DNA of 64,000 bases from an uncultured Pseudomonadota bacterium (GCA_903838125.1 CAILXF010000031.1:1-64000), one strand, 5' to 3'; shown: positions 1 through 10,547, counted from the stretch's first letter. The notes: generated by a model from the sequence alone, not told the origin. Program-made: numbers and translations.

Positions 1-833
1 AAATGACTCCACATGATGAGTGGGATTATGATGGTATTAATGAAGTAATCTTGTTTGACAAAGGTGGTAAAACATACGCATGGCATCATGACCGTAACGG
101 TTTTGCGTACACTTGGAATGCTGCAAACGGTACATTAGTTGCTGCTGAAAAAGTACACCCATTTGTTAACTGGGCAACTGGCGTTGATTTGAAAACAGGC
201 GTTCCTGCTAAAGTAGGTACAGCTTCAACTCACCAAGACTACAATGCTAAAGGCGTTTGCCCAGCTGCATTGGGTACTAAAGATCAACAACCAGCTGCTT
301 ACTCACCAAAAACTGGTTTAGTTTACACTCCATTGAATCACGTATGTATGACATACGAGCCAGTTGAGTCTAAATATGTTGCAGGTCAACCATGGGTTGG
401 CGCTACATTAACTATGTTTGCAGGTCCAGACGGTGTTATGGGTGGCTTCGGCGCTTATGATCCTATGACCAACAAAAAAGTATGGTACAACAAAGAGAAA
501 TTCTCTGCTTGGGGTGGTGCTTTAACTACTGCTTCAGATCTAGTGTTCTACGGTACTCTTGATCGTTGGTTCAAGGCTGTTGATGCACAATCAGGTAAAG
601 AACTTTGGAAATTCCAAGTTGGTTCTGGCGTGATTGGTAATGCATTCACATACGGTCACAAAGGTAAACAATACGTTGGTACACTATCAGGTATCGGTGG
701 TTGGGCTGGCGTTGCAATGAACCTTGGTATGACTAACGACACAGACGCACTTGGTGCTGCTGGTGGTTATAAAGAGTTAACTAAATACAACGCGGCTCCT
801 GGCGGCGGTGCATTAACAGTATTCAGCCTATAA
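1..833 (+). CDS. xoxF: PQQ-dependent (lanthanide-type) methanol dehydrogenase XoxF, C-terminal part; 5' end outside window
   Basis: Protein contains TPHDEWDYDGINE, GGWAGVAMNLG and C-terminal GGALTVFSL typical of quinoprotein MDH; XoxF rather than MxaF inferred from these motifs and adjacent xoxJ. Confidence 0.88.
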   Translation, partial: MTPHDEWDYDGINEVILFDKGGKTYAWHHDRNGFAYTWNAANGTLVAAEKVHPFVNWATGVDLKTGVPAKVGTASTHQDYNAKGVCPAALGTKDQQPAAYSPKTGLVYTPLNHVCMTYEPVESKYVAGQPWVGATLTMFAGPDGVMGGFGAYDPMTNKKVWYNKEKFSAWGGALTTASDLVFYGTLDRWFKAVDAQSGKELWKFQVGSGVIGNAFTYGHKGKQYVGTLSGIGGWAGVAMNLGMTNDTDALGAAGGYKELTKYNAAPGGGALTVFSL

Positions 834-892
834 TTTATTGTTGAAAAACATAAGTTATTAGCTAACTACTAAAGTTAGTTCGAAGTAAAAAT

Positions 893-923
893 AAAACACC
901 CCGATTCGTCGGGGTGTTTTTTT
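893..923 (+). terminator. Rho-independent terminator after xoxF
   Basis: AAAACACCCCGATTCGTCGGGGTGTTTTTTT: GC-rich hairpin followed by T run. Confidence 0.9.
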
Positions 924-1135
924 ATATAAAATCAATCTATGTTGCTTAACTTTGGCGTAAACACTAGGATTGTCCTTATATAATCTTCATGCGTAGCTGT
1001 AAAGTCGTTACAATACATGGTGTTTAAAAACACGTGTGTAGACATTAACCCTACATAAAGAACTTTTTTTAATACGAGTACTCTATAGAATATAGCGGCG
1101 TTTCAGGCCGTAAATTTGTTGATAAGGAACGTGTA

Positions 1136-2038
1136 ATGTTGAAATATTTAAAACTATCAAGCCTGTTAGCCTGTCTGATTCTTGCAGCCAATGTATATGC
1201 TGCGGATCCAGATATTCCAACACTTAATCCGGATGAAGGTCGTATCGGTGAGATTCGCCGTGTGGTCGATGAGTCAGAATTTAAAGTGTGTGCAGACCCT
1301 GACAATATGCCGTTCTCAAATTCTAAGCAAGAGGGCTTTGAAGATAAAATTGCTGAAGTTTTGGCTAAAGACTTAGGTAAGAAACTTACATATACCTACG
1401 CTTATAATCGGCAAGGCTTCTACAGAAACACTATTAACGCGATGCGTTGTGATGTCATTATCAGTACTACACCAGACAATGATGCTTTAAGAACATCCAA
1501 GCCATATTACCGCTCAGGTCATGTATTTGTATGGCGTAAAGACAGTAATTACGATATTACTGACTGGGCTTCACCAGATTTACATAAAGGCTTTATTGGT
1601 GTAATTGACCACAGTCCTGCTACCATTCCTATGGATGCAAATAACTTAATTGGCAATGCTCGACCTTATCGTATGCAACGCGATTTAAACTTACCACCAA
1701 GTTTTATGATTGATGACTTAGCTAAAGGTGACATTGATATTGCGATTGCTTGGGGCCCAATCGGAGGCTACTTTGCCAAACAATCTAAAGTGCCTATGGT
1801 CGTTAAACTCATTCCTGAATATGAAAGTACCAATGTTAAGGGTAAAGAGTATTGGAATATTTCAGTGGCCGTACGTAAAAAAGACAAAGATCGCATGACG
1901 ATGATTCAAGGCGCACTAGATAGAAACGTAGATAAAATCAATAAAATATTAGATGATTTTGGTATTCCGCATGTTGCAGTCGTTGATGGCGACAGCTTGG
2001 ATAAAGTGTATAAAGCAAGAACTAAAGAACTTAAGTAA
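1136..2038 (+). CDS. xoxJ: XoxJ/MxaJ-like quinoprotein dehydrogenase-associated periplasmic substrate-binding protein
   Basis: Signal peptide, FKVCADPDNMPFSN motif, position directly after xoxF. Confidence 0.88.
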   Translation: MLKYLKLSSLLACLILAANVYAADPDIPTLNPDEGRIGEIRRVVDESEFKVCADPDNMPFSNSKQEGFEDKIAEVLAKDLGKKLTYTYAYNRQGFYRNTINAMRCDVIISTTPDNDALRTSKPYYRSGHVFVWRKDSNYDITDWASPDLHKGFIGVIDHSPATIPMDANNLIGNARPYRMQRDLNLPPSFMIDDLAKGDIDIAIAWGPIGGYFAKQSKVPMVVKLIPEYESTNVKGKEYWNISVAVRKKDKDRMTMIQGALDRNVDKINKILDDFGIPHVAVVDGDSLDKVYKARTKELK

Positions 2039-2095
2039 ACTGCGTTGATGCAATTTGAAATCAGCCAATAATTAATAATGGCTGTAATACATAAG

Positions 2096-2130
2096 ACGGC
2101 TACTGTACAATTACAGTAGCCGTTTTTTAT
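2096..2130 (+). terminator. Rho-independent terminator after xoxJ
   Basis: ACGGCTACTGTACAATTACAGTAGCCGTTTTTT hairpin plus T run. Confidence 0.88.
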
Positions 2131-2190
2131 TTAATAGACTTAGCATAATAAAAACATAGAGAATTTTATTTAAAATTTTTGAGGTGTATT

Positions 2191-2715
2191 ATGAGGAACT
2201 TCAAGCTTAATTTATTTTTGCTATTCATTTTAATGCTGATAAGTGCTTGCAATAAAAATGACCAAAGTCATTCTGTTGCAAACAGTAGTAGTGGAAAAAC
2301 AATAGATTTTGTGACGACTCAAGATGGAAAGCCGTTGCCAATAGCTGAAACGTTATTTAGTACGCCTGCAGCTAAAGATTTTCTGCATACAAGTAAAAAT
2401 CCTTATATAGGCAATGCAGAAGCAATCGCCAAGGGAAAGAAAGTGTTTCAATTATACTCATGCACTCAATGCCATGGTCCTGAGGCTAAGGGCCAAGTAG
2501 GCCCTGGGTTAACCGGACCAGAATATCGCTATCCCAAAGACGCTACAAACAAAGGCATGTTTGAAACTGTTTGGCATGGCACTAATGGTGGTATGGGAGC
2601 AAAAGGAATAGGTCTAATGGATCCGACAGATCCTAATAATGGCATAACGCCAGATGATTTGCTGAAAGTCATTGCTTGGATACGTAGTATGAGTAAGATT
2701 ACTGGTAACGAGTAA
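2191..2715 (+). CDS. xoxG: Cytochrome c(L)-like electron acceptor of methanol dehydrogenase (XoxG-like), predicted lipoprotein
   Basis: One CTQCH heme motif, AKGKKVF and NKGMFETVWHGT cL-like motifs, lipobox LISAC; GAGGTG upstream of ATG at 2191. Confidence 0.82.
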   Translation: MRNFKLNLFLLFILMLISACNKNDQSHSVANSSSGKTIDFVTTQDGKPLPIAETLFSTPAAKDFLHTSKNPYIGNAEAIAKGKKVFQLYSCTQCHGPEAKGQVGPGLTGPEYRYPKDATNKGMFETVWHGTNGGMGAKGIGLMDPTDPNNGITPDDLLKVIAWIRSMSKITGNE

Positions 2716-2730
2716 TTTTAAGTATATAAA

Positions 2731-2764
2731 AAATGCCTGCTAAAAATCAGCAGGCATTTTTTAT
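2731..2764 (+). terminator. Rho-independent terminator
   Basis: AAATGCCTGCTAAAAATCAGCAGGCATTTTTTATT hairpin plus T run. Confidence 0.88.
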
Positions 2765-2794
2765 TGTTAGTTTTCTTTCACCTATGTTAAAAAA

Positions 2795-4141
2795 ATGAGA
2801 ATGCTTTTGGATCAGAACAAACAACCTCCGTTGCACCATATTGTTATCGTGGGTGGAGGTGCGGGTGGCTTAGAATTGGCTACTAAGCTTGGTGATACGC
2901 TTGGCCGTAAAGGAAAAGCCCTTATTACCTTGATTGATAAGTCAAAAACACATGTTTGGAAACCCTTGTTGCATGAGATTGCAGCTGGCAGCATGAATCC
3001 TGAAAAATATGAATTGGTCTATCTTGCGCAAGCACACTGGCATAACTTTAAGTTTAGATTAGGTAGCATGGAAAATTTGAACCGCGCAAAGCGCGAGATT
3101 TCCGTTGCGCCCTATTACGATGAGGATGGTATTGAAGTTATACCTAGTCGCACTTTCCAATATGACACACTTATTATTGCCGTTGGCAGTACTACTAATG
3201 ATTTCGGAATTAAAGGAGCTAGCGAGTATTCAATTGCATTAGATACACAGGATCAAGCAGAAAAGTTTCATCGTCGCTTACATAATGCTTTAGTGCGCGC
3301 TCAAACGCAGGAGGCCGCGTTACAGGCGGGGCAATTGGAGGTGGTAATAGTAGGTGCAGGAGCAACTGGTGTTGAACTTGCTGCAGAGCTTCACAACACG
3401 ACACGCGAACTTGCTGCATACGGATTAGACAAGATTAATCCAGATCGTGATGTAAAAATTTCATTGGTTGAAGCTAATGACCGCGTATTGCCTGCGCTAC
3501 CTCCTAAACTTTCCGACTCTGTACGTATGGAATTAAGAAAATTACGCGTACATTTATTTACAGGGGAACGTGTCACCGAGGTCACAGCACATGGTGTTTA
3601 TACCCACACAGGCCGCTTTTTACCATCAGCGTTGGTGGTATGGGCTGCCGGAATCAAGGCGCCGGATTTTTTGAATGGAATTGATGGCTTAGAAACCAAT
3701 CGTATTAATCAGTTACTGGTGGGCCGAACATTACAAACAACCTTAGACGAAAATATATTTGCCTTTGGCGATTGTGCTGCGTGCCCTTGGTCTGGACATG
3801 CTGATAGTAGCGTACCTCCTCGTGCACAGGCGGCGCATCAGCAAGCCACTATGCTGCTAAAATCAGTGAGGCAGCGTGTGGCTGGCAAAACGAATATGCC
3901 TGAGTTTAGTTATCGCGATTACGGATCATTAGTCAATTTGGGACGCTACACTACGGTGGGCAATCTGATGGGCAGCCTTTCTGGAAGTAGCATGTATATT
4001 GAAGGTTTAATTGCCCGCCTAATGTATCAATCTTTGCACAAAATGCACTTGATGGCATTGCATGGAATATGGACAGTGGCCCTACAAACCTTAGCGCGCC
4101 TCATTACTCGGCGCACCGAATCTCAGGTAAAGCTGCACTAA
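2795..4141 (+). CDS. ndh: NAD(P)/FAD-dependent oxidoreductase, type II NADH dehydrogenase-like
   Basis: IVIVGGGAGGLELATKLG and VVIVGAGATGVELAAEL dinucleotide-binding motifs; FAFGDCAA. Confidence 0.88.
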   Translation: MRMLLDQNKQPPLHHIVIVGGGAGGLELATKLGDTLGRKGKALITLIDKSKTHVWKPLLHEIAAGSMNPEKYELVYLAQAHWHNFKFRLGSMENLNRAKREISVAPYYDEDGIEVIPSRTFQYDTLIIAVGSTTNDFGIKGASEYSIALDTQDQAEKFHRRLHNALVRAQTQEAALQAGQLEVVIVGAGATGVELAAELHNTTRELAAYGLDKINPDRDVKISLVEANDRVLPALPPKLSDSVRMELRKLRVHLFTGERVTEVTAHGVYTHTGRFLPSALVVWAAGIKAPDFLNGIDGLETNRINQLLVGRTLQTTLDENIFAFGDCAACPWSGHADSSVPPRAQAAHQQATMLLKSVRQRVAGKTNMPEFSYRDYGSLVNLGRYTTVGNLMGSLSGSSMYIEGLIARLMYQSLHKMHLMALHGIWTVALQTLARLITRRTESQVKLH

Positions 4142-4145
4142 TTAA

Positions 4146-5330
4146 TTATGGGGGCGTATGCAAAGCCAATTGAATTTGGCGGCGATAAAGTCGGTTGATC
4201 ATGCTCATGGAGGTAATGACAAATAAACCAAAAATGACAACGATATGATCAATGTCTAAGCCAGCCTTTACCATCATGGTATAAGCTCCGCTTAGCAATA
4301 GGATCCCTAAGTTTTCATTAAAATTTTGCACTGCGATAGAGTGGCCAGCACCAATCAGCAAATGTCCACGGTGCTGCAATAGAGCATTAAGCGGCACCAC
4401 GAAAAATCCACTTAGTATGCCTATCACCAATAAAAGCAGTGACGCCCAGTGCCACTCGGTTGCCCACACCATTGCGATTACCAATACCCCCATCAGGATA
4501 CCAGCCGGAAGTACTTTTACAGAATTTTCAAGGGTAATAAAGCGCGCGGCAATCACAGACCCTATCGCTACACCTAATGCGACAGCTGCTGTGAGTAGTG
4601 TTGCTTGATCTAAACCAAAGCTCAATGCAGAGGCCGCCCAGGCGATGACGACTAGCCTTAAAGTGGCACCAGCACCCCAAAATAAGGTGGTGACCGAAAG
4701 TGAAACTTGCCCCTGAGGATCACGCCATAGGGCAATAAAAGATTGGTAGAAATCACGCAAAATATACAGAAGGTTTTTTTTAGGGATGCTATGGTCTATC
4801 GGTAATTTTGGAATAAACATATTAAAAATTGCGGCGACTGAATATAGCGCAGTAATTGCAATCATAGAGAACTGAGGATTGAGGCTAGCCATTTTGCCAC
4901 CAATAATGGCGCCTAAGATAATCGCAATTACAGTTGAGCCTTCCATCCATCCATTGGCACTGACTAATTTATTGGGGGGGAGAAGCTCGGTCAATATGCC
5001 ATACTTTGCTGGGGAATACGCAGCCGCGCCTATGCCAACGATGCCGTAGGCAAATAGGGGTGGCATGCCTAAGATCATGGATAAACTACCCAAAAACTTA
5101 ATGCCATTTGAAATAAACATGACCCGGCCTTTGGGGAGTGCATCGGCAAATGAACCGACAAAAGGCGCGAGTACAATGTAAGAAATGACAAAAAACTGTA
5201 ACAACAGAGGTTTATGCCAGTCTGGGGCATGCATTTGTTGAAGTAAGGCAATCGCCGTAAACAACAAAGCATTGTCAGCTAGCGCCGATAGGAACTGTGC
5301 CGTTAGTAAAGTATAGAACCCTTTACGCAT
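4146..5330 (-). CDS. lplT: MFS transporter, lysophospholipid transporter LplT-like
   Basis: FYTLLTAQFLSALADNALLFTAIALL and overall 12-TM character. Confidence 0.8.
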   Translation of the reverse strand: MRKGFYTLLTAQFLSALADNALLFTAIALLQQMHAPDWHKPLLLQFFVISYIVLAPFVGSFADALPKGRVMFISNGIKFLGSLSMILGMPPLFAYGIVGIGAAAYSPAKYGILTELLPPNKLVSANGWMEGSTVIAIILGAIIGGKMASLNPQFSMIAITALYSVAAIFNMFIPKLPIDHSIPKKNLLYILRDFYQSFIALWRDPQGQVSLSVTTLFWGAGATLRLVVIAWAASALSFGLDQATLLTAAVALGVAIGSVIAARFITLENSVKVLPAGILMGVLVIAMVWATEWHWASLLLLVIGILSGFFVVPLNALLQHRGHLLIGAGHSIAVQNFNENLGILLLSGAYTMMVKAGLDIDHIVVIFGLFVITSMSMINRLYRRQIQLALHTPP

Positions 5331-5335
5331 GCCGC

Positions 5336-6733
5336 TTACAAGGCTTCTGCAGCAAAATCAGCCAATCGTGAACGTTCACCACGCTGTAAGGTAACATGAC
5401 CATTGTGACTCCAGCCCTTAAACCTATCAACAACATAGGTGAGTCCAGAACTACCTTCAGTTAAATAAGGGGTATCAATTTGGGCAATATTGCCTAGACA
5501 AACTACTTTAGTCCCTGGGCCCGCGCGTGTAATCAGCGTTTTCATCTGTTTAGGCGTTAAGTTTTGTGCTTCATCTATGATTAAGAATTTATTTAAAAAA
5601 GTACGACCCCGCATAAAGTTTAATGATTTAACTTTAATTCGGCTTCGAATTAAGTCTTGTGTGGCGGCGCGACCCCATTCCCCGGCCTCGTCATCACCGC
5701 GATTAAGGACTTCTAAGTTATCCTCAAGTGCCCCCATCCATGGCGCCATTTTCTCTTCTTCAGTACCTGGTAGAAAGCCGATATCCTCTCCAACAGGCAC
5801 GGTTACGCGGGTCATGATGATCTCAGAATATATTTTCTTATCAAGCACTTGAGTAAGTGCAGACGCTAAGGTAAGCAAAGTCTTACCAGTACCGGCTTGA
5901 CCGAGCAAACTAACGAAATCAACTTCTGGATCCATTAGTAAGTTTAGTGCGAAGTTTTGTTCGCGATTACGTGCCGTAATACCCCATACATTATGCTTGG
6001 CCTGCAAATGATCTTTAACAATTTCTAATACCGCTGTGTTGCCCTCCACGCTACGAACAATGGCATGAAATGGTTTGTCATACTCAAAAAATACAAACTC
6101 ATTAATGAGAAATGTTTTACATAACGGCCCTGTTAGGCGGTAAAACATACGGCCTGATTCTTGCCATGATTCCATCGCTTTGCTGTGTTTATCCCAAAAA
6201 TCTACAGGCAATTCCTTCATGCCGCTGTATAAGATTTCTGAGTCTTCTAATACTTTGTCATTGAAGTAATCTTCCGCTGGCATGCCTAAAGCACGCGCTT
6301 TAATGCGGATATTGATGTCTTTGCTGACCAAGGTCACTTGGCGCTCGGGGAACCGTTTCCGTAAATCTAGCACTACGGCCAGGATTTGGTTATCTGCAAT
6401 GCTACCAGCGAGGCCTGGCAACTCAACATTAACTTGGGTGGTTTGCAGAAATAATCTGCCAGTAAGGTGGCGATTGCCATTAATTGCAAGTGGGCAACCT
6501 AGCTCAAGATTAACTAAATTAGTCCCTACAATTTCTTCTAAATAACGACTAGCCTGACGCGCATTGCGTGCGACCTCAGTCACACCTTTTTTGTTGTTGT
6601 CTAGCTCTTCTAGGGTGACCATCGGTAAGAATATGTCATGCTCCTCAAAGCGAAATAAGCTGGAAGGATCATGCATTAACACATTGGTATCAAGGACAAA
6701 AAGCTTAGCGGCGCCTTGCGGTTTTTTAGCCAT
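5336..6733 (-). CDS. PhoH family protein with N-terminal PIN domain
   Basis: KLFVLDTNVLMHDP PIN start; LLGQAGTGKTLLTLA Walker A; FLIIDEAQNLTP. Confidence 0.93.
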   Translation of the reverse strand: MAKKPQGAAKLFVLDTNVLMHDPSSLFRFEEHDIFLPMVTLEELDNNKKGVTEVARNARQASRYLEEIVGTNLVNLELGCPLAINGNRHLTGRLFLQTTQVNVELPGLAGSIADNQILAVVLDLRKRFPERQVTLVSKDINIRIKARALGMPAEDYFNDKVLEDSEILYSGMKELPVDFWDKHSKAMESWQESGRMFYRLTGPLCKTFLINEFVFFEYDKPFHAIVRSVEGNTAVLEIVKDHLQAKHNVWGITARNREQNFALNLLMDPEVDFVSLLGQAGTGKTLLTLASALTQVLDKKIYSEIIMTRVTVPVGEDIGFLPGTEEEKMAPWMGALEDNLEVLNRGDDEAGEWGRAATQDLIRSRIKVKSLNFMRGRTFLNKFLIIDEAQNLTPKQMKTLITRAGPGTKVVCLGNIAQIDTPYLTEGSSGLTYVVDRFKGWSHNGHVTLQRGERSRLADFAAEAL

Positions 6734-6765
6734 AAACTACTTTCTATAGAAGTGAAAAAATAAGG

Positions 6766-7233
6766 TTAGAGAGATTGTATGCAATTCAGGACTTCTGCAA
6801 CGTGACCTTCAACTTTAACGCCACGCCACTCTTTAATTAGGATACCGTTTTTATCTATAACAAAGGTACTGCGCTCTATACCCCTTACTTGCTTACCATA
6901 CATGTTTTTTATCTTCATAACACTAAATAAACTGCACGCCAACTCTTCACTATCGCTAAGCAATTCAAATGGGAATGTAAATTTAGCTTTAAAGTTTTCA
7001 TGTGATTTTATGCTATCACGCGATATGCCAAAAATCTCAGTGTCATGCTGTTGGAAATCTGCGTAAGCCTCTCTGAATTGAACGCCCTGTGTGGTGCAAC
7101 CTGGGGTTGAGTCTTTAGGATAAAAATAAATGACCAAATTCTTACCAAGATAATTTGAGAGTTGAAAATTCTTACCACTGGTTGCCTGTAATAGAAAATC
7201 TGGAACAGATTGATTGAGCATTGAAGTGTTCAT
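6766..7233 (-). CDS. bcp: Thioredoxin-dependent peroxiredoxin (Bcp family)
   Basis: YFYPKDSTPGCTTQGVQFR. Confidence 0.92.
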   Translation of the reverse strand: MNTSMLNQSVPDFLLQATSGKNFQLSNYLGKNLVIYFYPKDSTPGCTTQGVQFREAYADFQQHDTEIFGISRDSIKSHENFKAKFTFPFELLSDSEELACSLFSVMKIKNMYGKQVRGIERSTFVIDKNGILIKEWRGVKVEGHVAEVLNCIQSL

Positions 7234-7337
7234 TACTTTCTAAATTAAGTGCTTATGTCATTGTTGATAAAAAGCCTGATTAAGGCAATAGCATATCGCA
7301 TGAATATGACAATATTTATTTATTGGATGTCAGGCAG

Positions 7338-8027
7338 TTATTCCAATTTGAATGGAATCGGCACTGTAATGCTGAAGCTGCTTGCACGAAGTGCCTCTGG
7401 CGGTGATGGGAATGGAGCAGCCTTATCAATCATTTCTAATGCTTGTTTATCAAGTACCTCGTAACCGCTACTGGTGAGGATTTTTTTTGATTTGAGTTTG
7501 CCATTACCATCAAGTAGCAACTCCACAATAACCTCACCTTGCCAACCACGCATCTGTGCAATTTTCGGATATTGCTTGTACTTGCCAATCTTTCCCCATA
7601 ACGCATTGTTATAGCCATTAAGTGCAGCATTGATTTCGGCTTGGCTAGGCACTATCGGTTTTGGCGGCTCTGGTACCATAACAGGGACTGGAGGTGATGG
7701 TGATACATCAACCTTGGGCGCTACTGCCAATACTTCAGTTTGCACTGTTGGAGGAGGAGGTGGCACTTCTGTGCTTCGAGTAGGCTTGGTTAAGGTTTTA
7801 ATGGTTGGCTGTGATTTAATCTCTGGATGTTTAGGCGCTGGTGGGATTATTGCAGGTGGTTCTGGAGCTTTGACCAGCTCAATATTTAATACCTGACGTA
7901 ATTTAACTTTCTCAAAGTTTAGATTGGGAATCACTACCACTAAAAAAGCGTGCAAAAGCATTGAGCAAATAATGGCCCAAATTAACTTGCTTTCATTAGC
8001 GGGAGAGTGTTTCACTGCGAGATTCAA
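7338..8027 (-). CDS. tonB: Energy transducer TonB family protein
   Basis: N-terminal TM, Pro-rich linker, YPKIAQMRGWQGEVIVELLLDGNGKLKS C-terminal TonB domain. Confidence 0.85.
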   Translation of the reverse strand: MNLAVKHSPANESKLIWAIICSMLLHAFLVVVIPNLNFEKVKLRQVLNIELVKAPEPPAIIPPAPKHPEIKSQPTIKTLTKPTRSTEVPPPPPTVQTEVLAVAPKVDVSPSPPVPVMVPEPPKPIVPSQAEINAALNGYNNALWGKIGKYKQYPKIAQMRGWQGEVIVELLLDGNGKLKSKKILTSSGYEVLDKQALEMIDKAAPFPSPPEALRASSFSITVPIPFKLE

Positions 8028-8117
8028 AGAACAATAACCTAAATGATAAAAAGTTTTTTACGGGTGAATTAGAGCAAAATTATACAACAAGGTGGCTCAG
8101 ATGTTGTGCAGACAATG

Positions 8118-9398
8118 CTAAACAAGGCCATCTAATACTTGCACCTGTACGATGGTTCCTGCACTCAAGTTGCCTGTAGCTTCATCTAGCACAATAAAAC
8201 AATTGGCGAGTGACATTGAGCTGAGAATTGCCGAACCTTGAGCGCCAGTGGGCTTAACCTTCCAAATACCATCTTTATCAGCAAATAACACGCCACGTTG
8301 AAACTCTGTGCGACCGGTCATTTTTTTGATATTTTCAGTACACTCGACATTAAACACGGGCAGTTGCGTTGGTTGGGGTTGTCCCATTAGCACCAACATC
8401 GCTTCGCGCACGAATTGATAAAATGTGACCATGACGGCTACTGGGTTGCCGGGCAAGCCGAAGTAATGAGCATTACCAACTTTGCCGTAGGCCAGTGGTC
8501 TGCCTGGCTTCATCGCTATTTTCCAAAACACTACTTGCCCATGCCTAGTTAATAAAAGTTTCATATAATCGGCTTCACCGACAGAAACGCCACCGCTAGA
8601 AATCACCACATCTGCTAGCTGAGAGGCAGTCAGCAAAGTGCTTTGCAGTAAATCTGGATTATCTGGAATTGCCCCCATATCAATCACTTCAACGCCCATG
8701 CGTGTCAACATTCCATGCAAGGTATAACGATTACTATCGTAAACCTGTCCGGTTTCCAGTGACTGTCCCACGCTTGCCAGCTCATCGCCAGTTGAGAAAA
8801 ATGCCACTTTCAATTTGCGATAGACTGGAATTTTTGCTATACCTAATGAGGCAAGCAGGCCTAAATCTGCGGCACGCATCAAATGCCCGCTTGTAAGTAC
8901 GACTTGTCCCAACCTTAAGTCTTCTCCGGCATACCGCACGTTCATCGTGCGTTTAGGTGCCTCAGTAAAGCTAATAATATTGGCTTCACATTGGGCGCGC
9001 TCTTGCATAATGACAGTATCAGCCCCCTTGGGCATGGCACCACCAGTCATAATACGCACGCACTCTCCGGCTGCAAGTGTGCCATCAAAAGCTTTGCCAG
9101 CAAAGACGGTAGCGATGATCGTTAACTCCGTAGATACATTGGGTGTAATATCATCTGCATTAAAAGCGTAGCCATCCATGGCAGAGTTGTCGTAGTTGGG
9201 CACATTGGCTGGCGATAATATATCTGTTGCCAATATGCAGCCTAGTGAACTACGTAAATCTACAAGCTCGCTCTCAGTGATAGGATTTAAATAGTTGCGT
9301 ATATGTAGTCTTGCCTTTGCCACGGACATCGAGTTCGGGTCGTAATCATCCATGCCATGCATGCCACTAATAAGGTTACTAATGGAATTGGTTGTCAT
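8118..9398 (-). CDS. moeA: Molybdopterin molybdotransferase MoeA
   Basis: NSAMDGYAF, MTGGAMPKGADTVIMQE, FFSTGDELA, GLPGNPVAVMV. Confidence 0.97.
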   Translation of the reverse strand: MTTNSISNLISGMHGMDDYDPNSMSVAKARLHIRNYLNPITESELVDLRSSLGCILATDILSPANVPNYDNSAMDGYAFNADDITPNVSTELTIIATVFAGKAFDGTLAAGECVRIMTGGAMPKGADTVIMQERAQCEANIISFTEAPKRTMNVRYAGEDLRLGQVVLTSGHLMRAADLGLLASLGIAKIPVYRKLKVAFFSTGDELASVGQSLETGQVYDSNRYTLHGMLTRMGVEVIDMGAIPDNPDLLQSTLLTASQLADVVISSGGVSVGEADYMKLLLTRHGQVVFWKIAMKPGRPLAYGKVGNAHYFGLPGNPVAVMVTFYQFVREAMLVLMGQPQPTQLPVFNVECTENIKKMTGRTEFQRGVLFADKDGIWKVKPTGAQGSAILSSMSLANCFIVLDEATGNLSAGTIVQVQVLDGLV

Positions 9399-9970
9399 TG
9401 GTTTTCTACAGGGGCTTGATTGCGAGGTAGCCAGTTTAAGATAAATTCAACCAGCATAGGCACATTATTAAGGTCTAACGTCGGTAGAGATGTTCTGACT
9501 GCGCCATCACAAGCAATGGCGATAATGCTTGGGTCACTGTCAGCAAGCAATAACTGATTGACGCTAGCACGGTAGATTTCAATCTTAGGTATAGGTTCAT
9601 GCCTGAAGCCTTCCACTAGAATTAAATCAATTAAACTTTGGTCTAACTGTTCCAGCAATTCATTAAGGCTAATGTCTAGGTTGGTATCTCTCTCAGCAAT
9701 ACGATCAAGCTCGGTGATTAGGGCCCATCGCTTGCGAGATCCGAGGAGCATTTGTACAGCTCCGGCCTCTCTCAATAGAAAGCTATCTTTACCTACATGA
9801 TCAATATCAAAGCTGTGATGCGCATGCTTTATCACTGAGATACGCAGTCCTTGGGCGACTAGTAATGGAATCAGTTGGGTAAGCAGAGTGGTTTTTCCGA
9901 TGCCACTCACTGCAGCACAAAACGCTAAAATAGGTTTATTGGCTATGATCATGTGTGGCTTCAAGGGCAA
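9395..9970 (-). CDS. mobB: Molybdopterin-guanine dinucleotide biosynthesis protein MobB
   Basis: SGIGKTTLLTQLIPLL P-loop, VIKHAHHSFDIDHVGKDS; upstream of moeA on the same strand. Confidence 0.95.
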   Translation of the reverse strand: MPLKPHMIIANKPILAFCAAVSGIGKTTLLTQLIPLLVAQGLRISVIKHAHHSFDIDHVGKDSFLLREAGAVQMLLGSRKRWALITELDRIAERDTNLDISLNELLEQLDQSLIDLILVEGFRHEPIPKIEIYRASVNQLLLADSDPSIIAIACDGAVRTSLPTLDLNNVPMLVEFILNWLPRNQAPVENQ

Positions 9971-10547
9971 TTAAATCTGCCGGTGTGTTAATGTTGGCAA
10001 AAGCATTGGGATTGTCATCAAAAGTCACCTCAACACACTTAAGGCTTGCATACCAGGCATCAAACTTACGGCCTCCTGTTTGCAAATAGTTTTCTAGATG
10101 AGGTAACAAGTTTTTTTTGCAAATACAAAATACTGGATGCACTTGTGTGCCTGTTTTAGCTATCGCAATGTCGGCGGCGTTGGCAATCAGGGCTGACAAT
10201 AATCTTTCTGCCAAATCAAGTGCCAGTAAAGGAGAGTCACATGGAGCCGTTAATACATAAGGGTTGTGGGCTGCTTGCATGCCTGCATGCAAGCCTGCCA
10301 GAGGGCCTGCGTAATCAGGAATATTGTCTGTAATCACTGAGTAGCCTAGGGCTGCATAAGACGAAATATGCTTATTGGCATTAATGAAGACTTGGCTGAC
10401 TTGAGGCGCTAAACGATGCGCGACATGTGCGACCATAGGCTGTCCTAAAAAGTGGACTAAACCCTTTTCAATGGCTTGCTGTGAAACGTCACCAGCCATG
10501 CGTCGACCTTGCCCGCCCGCTAGAATAACACCAGTAATGGCTGTCAT
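9936..10547 (-). CDS. mobA: Molybdenum cofactor guanylyltransferase MobA
   Basis: TGVILAGGQGRRMAG, DYAGPLAGLHAGM, PCDSPLL. Confidence 0.95.
   Translation of the reverse strand: MTAITGVILAGGQGRRMAGDVSQQAIEKGLVHFLGQPMVAHVAHRLAPQVSQVFINANKHISSYAALGYSVITDNIPDYAGPLAGLHAGMQAAHNPYVLTAPCDSPLLALDLAERLLSALIANAADIAIAKTGTQVHPVFCICKKNLLPHLENYLQTGGRKFDAWYASLKCVEVTFDDNPNAFANINTPADLIALEATHDHSQ

Noticed and set aside
1-833. Call as calcium-type MxaF
   Set aside because: C-terminal motifs and adjacent xoxJ favour XoxF; however the diagnostic metal-site Asp lies outside the window, so this cannot be proven here
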